Below are positions 55,736 through 64,000 of a stretch of DNA of 64,000 nucleotides, piece after piece (the first letter of the stretch is position 1; the number at the start of each line of letters is the position of its first letter). Origin of the DNA: Volvox africanus (lineage: Eukaryota; Chlorophyta; Chlorophyceae; Chlamydomonadales; Volvocaceae); contig BSDZ01000003.1 of assembly GCA_030268105.1 (NCBI GenBank), positions 6,968,501 through 7,032,500 on the forward strand. Direction: 5' to 3'. The notes beneath the pieces were generated by a model. The model made no database searches. It was not told the DNA's origin and saw only the letters and a list, made by a program, of their open reading frames with translations. The position numbers were made by a program, and so were the translations under genes.

Positions 55736-56446
55736 TCAGCAAACGTCCATGCACAAACGAAACTTCTCAAATTCCGCCTGTGGCAAGGGCTTGGTCAGCA
55801 TATCCGCGACCATGTCCTCCGTGCGGCAGTATTCAAAAACCACATATCCGTGATTCTCCCTTTCCCGAACGAAGTGGTGCATTACGTCGATATGTTTGCT
55901 CCGATCGGACTTGATGGGGTTTCGAATTAGGCTGATCGCGCCTAGGCTGTCATCGAAAATGCGTACTGCCTCTGTTGACTGCCCCAGATCCGCCATTAAC
56001 TTGTGTTGCCACATTGCCTCCCGCGTTGCAAATGACGCTGACATGTACTCTGACTCCACTGTTGACGCGGCTGTAGTCCACTGCAATCGGCTCTTCCAGC
56101 TGATAGCTCCACCGTTCAGCAGGAAGACGTAGCCAGTGGTTGAGCAACGATCGTCCCTATCATTAGCCCAGTCGGCATCCGCATACCCATGCAAAACATC
56201 GCTGCGGCCATATACAATACCGTACGCAGCTGTACCTTTCACATACCGCAAAACCGACTTTGCTGCTTCCCAGTGGGCCTGTACTGGTTTGGACATATAT
56301 CGCGCTAGCCGATACACTGACTGGGCAATGTCCGGCCTACTTATTACCGCCAAATACATCAGGCTCCCCACCAGTGCGCGATATTTGGTGGCATCCTCAA
56401 ATGGATCCTGATCGACATTGCCTACCCCGGTTGCCGTCAGCTGCAC
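55736..56446 (-). pseudogene. copia RT C-terminus and RNase H (copy C)
   Basis: Same frame after the TAG at 56447-56449. Confidence 0.88.
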
Positions 56447-57079
56447 CTAATTGGGCTGCATGGGAATTGGCTCAGGATTCGCATCAGCCATACCAAAACG
56501 CTCCACGATATCAAGTGCATACCGCTTCTGGGAGATCTTTAACGTGGCTGTGTGCCTATTGCGTGAGATTTCCATCCCCAGGAACACGGAAACAGCACCC
56601 AGATCACGCAGATCAAACTGCTCCGACAGCTGGCGCTTCTCACTAGCCATCAGCTTGATGCAATCGCTCGCGATCATCAGATCATCAACATGTGCAAGAA
56701 TGCGAATTACATGCTTACCAATGCGCTTGATAAACATGCTCGGGTCCGCATCTGACACCTTGAACCCGCTGGCGGTCAGAGTGTCCGTCAGCTTCCGGTG
56801 CCATGCACGACCCGCCTGCTTTAGGCCATACAGTGCCTTGAGCAACCGGCACTTCTGACCTGGCTCACCCGTCACAAACCCGGGCGGTTGCTCGCAGTAG
56901 ATAACCTCCTCCAAATCGCCGTGCAGGAATGCAGTGCGCACATCTAAGTGATGCACTTCCAGCTCATCTGCTGCCGCTGAAGCCAGAAACGCTCGGACAG
57001 TGGCATGAGCGCCGGTCGGTGCGAACACTTCCTCAAAATCAACTACTGCAATTTGCCTGAACCCCTTTGCAACAAACCT
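56447..57079 (-). pseudogene. copia reverse transcriptase (copy C)
   Basis: Same lesions as in A and B. Confidence 0.88.
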
Positions 57080-57130
57080 AGGTATTAATCATCTATTAGG
57101 TATTAATATTAATACCTAATATTAATATGT
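57080..57130. mobile_element. 51-bp palindromic insertion (unit C1)
   Basis: Same insertion as at 11401-11451. Confidence 0.75.
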
Positions 57131-57980
57131 AGCCTTAAAACGCTCGATCTGGCCATCTGCATCCTGCTTAATTTTGTAAACCCACTTCCCGGGGATAACG
57201 TTAGCTCCTGGTGGCAGGCGCTCCAGCCGCCAGGTCCCCTGCTGGTGGAGGGATGAAATCTCGTCCTCCATGGCCTGTTGCCAGTGTGCTGCCTGCGGTG
57301 TCTTTATCGCTTCCTCATATGATGATGGCTCAATGAGAGTGTTGATGGTTGCCGTGGTAACGCGTTCGGGGTAACGTGGGATGTACGAGGGGTCGTACTT
57401 CACCACCGGTTTCCTATCTCGTCCAGACCGTCGGAGGGCTGCGGCTGGATTAATAATCTCCCCCGCAGTCGCAGCCTGGGCCTCTTTAATCTCCTCCACA
57501 TGGCGCTCATCATCACCGTCGCCGCTTAACTCCCCCGAATCTACAGCAGGGTTTTCCTCGTTCTCATCATCGTCATCTTCATCCGTGTGAGCCTCCTTGC
57601 TCAAACTGGGGAGTAGGGCAGACTTGCCCGGGACACACTCATCAAACCGAACATTGCAGGTGAAGACAACTCTGCGTTTTTCCGGCAAATATACGCGGTA
57701 TCCCTTTCCTCCACGCTCGTAACCTACGAAGATGCCTTTCGTGCTGACCACATCTAACTTATTGCGGAACTTGCGTTCTGTGTAAGCCCACGCGACGCAA
57801 CCAAAAACCCGCAGTACGGACACATCAGGTTTGAAGCCGTGAAATAACTTATGTGGTGTGGCATTGCTGCCACTGACCGGCGAACAATTGCGAACTGCAC
57901 ACACCGTCGCCATAGCTTCAGCCCAGAAGTCCTGCCCTAAGCCAGAATCCTGCAACATTGCACGGACCTTCTCTAGTAAT
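57131..57980 (-). pseudogene. copia integrase C-terminal half, split by CACTA (unit C1)
   Basis: Same as 33476-34325. Confidence 0.88.
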
Positions 57981-60900
57981 CACTATAACAACAGATTCGT
58001 GCGTTAGGCTCGCGTTAGGCTGCGTTAGGGCGCGTATGTGTGCGTTTTGTGCGTTAGCGGTTGCGTTAGCCTAACGCGAGCCTAACGCAAAGAAATAGAA
58101 AACTGGACAGAACGTCTGTTATAGTGCGTCGTTTTCAAGTTCGTTTAAATGAAAACAATATTTATAATGATTATAAAAGTTCCCTGTAATTTTTATTACG
58201 TTTCGTGGTGCTCGAAAATCGGGGGCTTGCGTATGTTCTAACGCGAGCCTAACGCAAACCTAACGCACGCGATCGCAAACCTAACGCACGCGTTAACTTT
58301 ACGCAAACAGCTTGCGTATATCTTGCGTACAGTGCGTTACGATACGCACGTAACGCACTGTAACGCAGTTTACTCAAAGTTTATGTAGATAGCGCATAAT
58401 AATGTTCGGAGCACGGGTTTGCCGGATTTATTTAGTTTGCTTACTTGCTCTTATTGTGCAGTAGTCTCGAGACTTTGTGCATAAAATATCTTCAAAGTTA
58501 ATTTCAATTTAGGATAGCGCTATGAATACTAGTCGTTGTACAAGAGATTGCTCTGGTGAACGCTTGTTAACATCGCTAAATCGCTACCATTATACGAATT
58601 TAGAATCTGTACATGTGGCTTACTTTATAACATAGAACTCTGAAGTGCCACACATGGCTGTTCAGGGCTACCTTTCTAATTATGGAAGGCTTTCTAATTA
58701 TTGAGCAGCAAGCTGCCGGAGTTAGCAAGTGTGGGTAAGGACCGAGGAAATTTGGCAACAGCAAACCTTACACAGTAGCCAGGCAACAATCTTTCCAGAT
58801 GGAGACCCAAACAAAGTCACCAAGAGCCACAGTTACACATCGAGCAGGCCCCAAAAATTAGATAGCCTTGTCTGGCAAGCATCATAGCAGCTTGGCGTAT
58901 GTGTGAAAATTGACCATGAAAACGAGCATGTGTGAGAGGTACTCTATGACCCCAAGGCTTCCCCAATACAGACATATTGCAATGCAGAATAGTTCAATCG
59001 CTGCACGGGAATGAATAGTTCAACGGATTCACGCTACAATTTTCAGCACGGTCATTATTTTGTTATTGCATCAAAAACGTCATGCACATTCCTAACCAGA
59101 ATTGTTTCATGGCTCCAGAAACTCCAAGCACGTGCCTAAGCCGATGACGGCGCTGTACTGAGGGCTGCCCAGAACCCTTGCCTTCCATCCCATCCCGCTG
59201 GCCCTGGCTCCCAAGACGGGGCACATAGACGGGGCATCTCAAGTGCAAACGTTGCAATGGTGATTCTAAACATCCTCGTCACAATGAAGTCACTTCTCAT
59301 TGCTACTAAAACCAGGAAGAGCCAAGCTTTGAGCCAAGCGGCTGCTGCCTTGGTCGATGCCATCTAGCACATCCGATGCAATGTTGCCTTCTAGTGGTTC
59401 CCTTCCAGGCATGACACACTGAAAATGTTCCTGACTTTCAGGGGAAAAGTGTTTTCGGGATGTAAAGAGTTTCATACGGGACTTTCCATCATAAGCAGAA
59501 GGCGGCTCCATTCGTTACTGAAGCAATTATTATTTCTTTACAAATATATGATTAGCTGTTGATGCTGCAGAAATTATACGTATGCTGCCTGCGCAAGCAA
59601 GGTTGTCCAATAGAACTGCTACTGTATGACATGGACGACCTGACGACTGTGTACAATGGGTGGCATTAAATGTACATATAAAGGATGTTGTAAAGCAGGG
59701 TTTCGAAACATTGTTGCTTACATGGGATTGATTGGCAGCCGCACAACCCTGGACGGAGTACGGAAGCACTACTCTTCGCTTTTAAGTAGTAAGTATGCAT
59801 AAGATTTGTATTTTACTTTAACTAGTAAAAGAATAAGTTTTTTTCCTGCGTTTATTTTTGTCGTGTACGAAATACTTTATTGCCACCAACCCGCAGAAAA
59901 ACGGCCGAAATGACGTGCCATTAGGAACTCATAATGGGCGCCCTAGCAAAGGCCAAAAGCAGCCCGCGCATGGTGAAGATGCATCGATGATGGTGCTGGC
60001 TGCCAACGCAGCTAGCATACATCAGAAGGAGAAGGAGGTCAAGGCCGCTAGACACTGACAGGTTAGTGCAAATACTAGTAGTACGGAGAGTGGATGATGG
60101 GGTGTGCAAATTACCAGGCGCGCTTAGCAAAATTATTGCTGGATGGGTGATGTACATTACGGATCTCATATACAGGGATGTACAGATCATTAATGTCCTT
60201 TAACCTGTTTTCTCCTTTCTGTCTTTTATATAATTGTTCCTATTCTCCCCAAACGTACTTCCTTTTTATGTAGGCAAAGAGTTCACAGCCCTCTACGACA
60301 AGGAACTCCAGCAGGAAAGCTAGGAACTCAAGCAAGGCGGCAGCAAAAAAGGTACAGCCCATTCATCCTGTCTTCCTGTTTTATTGAGCTGTAATTTTAT
60401 GTTTCGTTATATTCTTTTCATTTGCTGTGTGCTTTGTCGTTTGATGTGCCATATGTTGATTTATTTTTCTCTTTTTTGATAGAAATTGTAAGCTTGTAAT
60501 TTCTCAAATCATATATGTATGCTAACGTCGGCCCTTGAAGGTAACGAACGATGACGATGTGCGGCCATCCACGAAAGTGAGGCGACCAAGCACGGGCACC
60601 AAAAGAAAGGTACGAAATATTGAGGTCAGACATTACTTACTTTTTAATATAACCTTTTTATTACTACCAAGTCCCTTCACGTATTTTGGACCAGCAGGTG
60701 CCGTTGGAAGACAAGTCTACGGATGACGATGACAGTTACGACCACCAGGGACAGAAGGTAATTTCCTTAGTTCAGCTTATTATCTAAACTTCCTTCATGT
60801 TTGAATGTATAATTATAATATGTGTTGTTTTGACTGATAAAGGTCAAGAGTGTTTCGGAAGGTGTGCGATGTACACGGGCACTACGTCAACGTAGGAGCT

Positions 60901-62286
60901 CAGGGAGTTAGCAGAAACAGGTAACAAAGTGTCCAAGTACATAGTACAGCAAATGAAAGACTATGCTTTTAGAATGATTAGTGGTACTTAAAAGCACTGC
61001 CCACCCTAGACATGATTAAGATTATTGTAACCGGAAGTGATAATTGCTGAGTGGTGACAGCTTAATTTACATTTATACATATGTATGTAAATAAGTATAA
61101 TTTTCCTTTTCTAAACTTTTCAGGAGTTGCTTGAGGAGGAGGTGAGCGAGGACCAGAAGATTGAGGACGAGCAGGATGACGCCACCACTGCGCCAGAGGA
61201 GGACGACAACAGAGAGAGTGAAATAGAATACTATTAGATAGAACTAACATCTAACATGTTTGTTTCTAAGCTTATATTAGAGCGGGCTGCTAAATGTGCG
61301 GTGGCAGATGAAGTTAGGATGTATGTACCTAATGATGATTGAAATGATTGGTGCATGGTACAAATGATTATTGAACTCATAAACAAATTTGATTGGCAGG
61401 ATTGGATGTGTAGAAATTTGATTGTTTCGTTGAATTAATGCGTACTCACCAATGGCTGCTTACCTGGATGCTATCCGAATATTGAACTGTAAATTATTGC
61501 CTGGAATATTTTCATCTATCAAAACTGAAATCCTATTGATATTCTTCATAACAGCTACGTACATTATGACAGGATAGTTTCCGTACACACAAAAATAATT
61601 CTGCAGCGGGTGGGCAAAACAGCAAACAATAACAGGAACGAGAACTGAAACAGTAAAGAAATAACCAGAACGACCAAAAGTAGTTGCAGTGAGCAAGAAT
61701 GCGAGGCTGCCTCGTACGCAAAGCGAAAGTGGCGCGAATGTTGCTATCGCACGCGTAAGACCTTGCGAAAGCGTGCGAATATGTTAGTTACATGCGTTTA
61801 AAACTTTTACGCAACCCACAACTGCTACCTGTGTACGCATTATTCGCAGCATACGCAAGCATGCGTTAATGCGCGTTAATGCGCGTTAGGCGTGCGTATA
61901 TTGTGCGTTAGAGAACTTTAACTTCCATGCACGCTATGTATTTTTGCTTGCGTATGGGTCTCTAACGCTTGCGTTGCGTTAGGCCTAACGCACACCTTAG
62001 AATCTATGTGGGTGCGTTTGACATTGCGTAAGTTCGCGTTAGGTTGCGTTAGCTAACGCAAAGTAAACGCAAACATTTTCGTTCCCTCCCAAAAAAGTTT
62101 ATTTGCGATTGCGTTAGGTGCGTTAGGATTGCGTTAGCGATACGCAAGCAATAACGCAATGCGTTTGATTTGCGTTAGGCTTTGCGTTAGCTCGCGTTAG
62201 TTCGCGTTAAGCTTGCGTTAGGCTTGCGTTAGGGGTCCCTAACGCGAGCCTAACGCGAGCTAACGCACGAATTCCTTGTTATAGTG
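57981..62286 (+). mobile_element. CACTA-like DNA transposon (copy C)
   Basis: Same ends and AAT duplication (57978-57980, 62287-62289) as copy B, at the same copia position, so it was duplicated with the unit and not inserted again. Confidence 0.85.
59900..61237 (+). CDS. Multi-exon gene inside the CACTA element (copy C)
   Basis: Exons correspond to copy B: 60274-60351, 60541-60609, 60698-60757 and 61124-61237. Confidence 0.4.
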
Positions 62287-63305
62287 AATGTGCGGTTGAG
62301 GCGCTCCGCACGGCTCAGGGGTGTATGGGACGGTTGCATTGTGTAGAATCCCCTTTTCCCCAAAGAAGCCGTGCATGTGGGCGTTGATGAATTCCCGCCC
62401 ACGATCGGATTGCAGTTCACGCACACGCTGCCCAGTCTGGGTCTCCATCAGTGTGAGCGCTTCCTTCACCACTCCCGGGACCATGTCCTTGGAAGCAACC
62501 GGTCGCACAAGCGAGAAACTTGAATACTCATCCAGGAGTGCGACCACATATCTTGCACCACCCAAGGATTTAACTGGCATTTCGCAGACGTCTGAATGCA
62601 CACCTTGCAAAATGGAACTGCACGTGCTGCCTGATGGTGGATGTGATGCACGTGTTTGCTTGGCTCTGATGCATGGCTCGCACGTGTGTTTCCCCTCAAT
62701 GGCTTTCTCAACTTGTGCCGCGCTAAGGGGCAAGCCTTCGGTCATTTCCTCTTTTACGAGCCTGCTGAGGCCATCATGGCCCAAATGTGCGAACCTCCGG
62801 TGCCACAAATCAACAGACTCCTCCAGCACAGCAACAGACATCACCCTTTCCCGGTGTGTCGCCGTCCACAGATTCATGTGATATACTGCGCTCTCTCCTT
62901 CTGCTCGATATCCCATCATGATGATGGTATAGTGCCTGTCGTTATTCTTCTTGCTTGACACAGCAACGCCACCTTCCGCTATGTCAACTCTGCAACCCTT
63001 TTCATCCAGTCGCCCTAGGGACAGGAGTCTGTGTCCCAAACCGGGCACGTACCAGACGTTTTCAACAGTTATATCATATTCCTCTCCGTACACAGTCGAC
63101 ACAAACAGAACCCTGCCGTAACCTAGGGGGCGCCGTTCTACTCCAAATTCACCGACCATGACTGGTCCGTCGTTCACTTCGACGTAATCTGTCAGATCCT
63201 CGATGCAATCCGTGCAGTGACGTCCAGCTCCACTATCCAGAAGCCATTGTCCCTTGGATTCTATGTGGTGGCGCAGTTTGTTAACTGTTGTCTTTGGCGA
63301 CGTCC
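62287..63305 (-). pseudogene. copia protease to integrase core (unit C1)
   Basis: Same as the block B part, with the frameshift. Confidence 0.87.
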
Positions 63306-63306
63306 A

Positions 63307-63434
63307 GGGTTAGCAAGAATGCGTTCCTCCGCCCATCGTTGCTCCTGTTGCCACCACCACCACTGTTGCCGTTGCCGCGGTTGCCGCCATTGCCACGGTT
63401 GCCACCATTGCCGCGGTTGCCGCCGTTGCAGCGG
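63307..63434 (-). pseudogene. copia Gag Gly/Asn repeat (unit C1)
   Basis: GGNRGN repeat, followed by the TRIM LTR fragment 63435-63522. Confidence 0.7.
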
Positions 63435-63522
63435 TGTTGTATCTCTGTTGTGTCGCCCAACAAAGGCCCGATCGGAAGGATGACCATCTAAGGTCCAGGA
63501 TCCTTTGACACTGCCCGTAGAT
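63435..63522 (-). repeat. TRIM LTR fragment at tandem junction (unit C1/C2)
   Basis: Same breakpoint as in A and B. Confidence 0.88.
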
Positions 63523-63523
63523 C

Positions 63524-64000
63524 CTTTAACGTGGCTGTGTGCCTATTGCGTGAGATTTCCATCCCCAGGAACACGGAAACAGCACCCAGATCACGCAGAT
63601 CAAACTGCTCCGACAGCTGGCGCTTCTCACTAGCCATCAGCTTGATGCAATCGCTCGCGATCATCAGATCATCAACATGTGCAAGAATGCGAATTACATG
63701 CTTACCAATGCGCTTGATAAACATGCTCGGGTCCGCATCTGACACCTTGAACCCGCTGGCGGTCAGAGTGTCCGTCAGCTTCCGGTGCCATGCACGACCC
63801 GCCTGCTTTAGGCCATACAGTGCCTTGAGCAACCGGCACTTCTGACCTGGCTCACCCGTCACAAACCCGGGCGGTTGCTCGCAGTAGATAACCTCCTCCA
63901 AATCGCCGTGCAGGAATGCAGTGCGCACATCTAAGTGATGCACTTCCAGCTCATCTGCTGCCGCTGAAGCCAGAAACGCTCGGACAGTGGCATGAGCGCC
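63524..64000 (-). pseudogene. copia RT, start of unit C2 (cut by window)
   Basis: RT sequence from TATLK back through HVDD to HHLDVRTAFLHGD, running off the right edge. Confidence 0.88.

Larger units (their letters stand above)
44235..64000. repeat. Macro-repeat unit, block C (3' truncated by window)
   Basis: Third copy of the unit, running off the right edge inside the second copia tandem repeat. It shares the CACTA insertion with its target duplication and block B's private bases (for example the gypsy-1 pol variants absent from A). B and C therefore come from one duplication that followed the CACTA insertion, or from an assembly repeat. Confidence 0.9.

Overview
The window is eukaryotic nuclear repeat DNA and contains no single-copy gene. 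The evidence is nested LTR retrotransposons of the Ty3/gypsy (chromovirus) and Ty1/copia types, a CACTA-like DNA transposon with GT-AG introns, a miniature LTR element (TRIM), and polypurine tracts and tRNA primer sites at the expected places. Two bacterial insertion-sequence relics (IS982- and IS3-type) are embedded in the same array. The species cannot be named; a protist or alga with bacterial contacts would fit, but that is a guess.

At the largest scale the window is a head-to-tail array of one compound unit. Block A covers <1-20579, block B 20580-44234 and block C 44235->64000. B and C look the same at every place compared (period 23655 bp). A lacks the CACTA insertion and carries one more copy of an internal 2678-bp tandem repeat (22024 - 2678 + 4309 = 23655). 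Both window ends lie inside a unit.

Each unit reads, left to right: (1) gypsy-1, a complete chromovirus on the minus strand, with LTR, PPT, pol, an in-frame UAG, gag, a small spliced 5' coding exon, PBS and LTR; (2) an inverted, truncated gypsy-1 LTR; (3) the integrase-chromodomain end and 3' LTR of a different element, gypsy-3, on the plus strand; (4) about 0.8 kb without genes; (5) an ORF joining a PAN-like segment to an IS982 transposase fragment, then an IS3 orfA and an inverted IS3 orfB relic; (6) a decayed copia element on the minus strand, part of it tandemly repeated three times in A and twice in B; (7) a 398-bp TRIM inserted in copia gag; (8) the 5' LTR, PBS and first exons of gypsy-2 on the plus strand, cut off by the next gypsy-1.

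The layers give an order of events: copia, then TRIM in its gag, then the 2678-bp tandem duplication whose breakpoint is inside the TRIM LTR, then the CACTA insertion, then duplication of the 23.7-kb unit. The most unusual signals are short palindromic hairpins strung through the gypsy LTRs (eleven in the 304-bp gypsy-3 LTR), a related palindromic 51-bp insertion in copia, a predicted stop-codon readthrough signal between gag and pol, and a small spliced gag exon conserved between two gypsy families.
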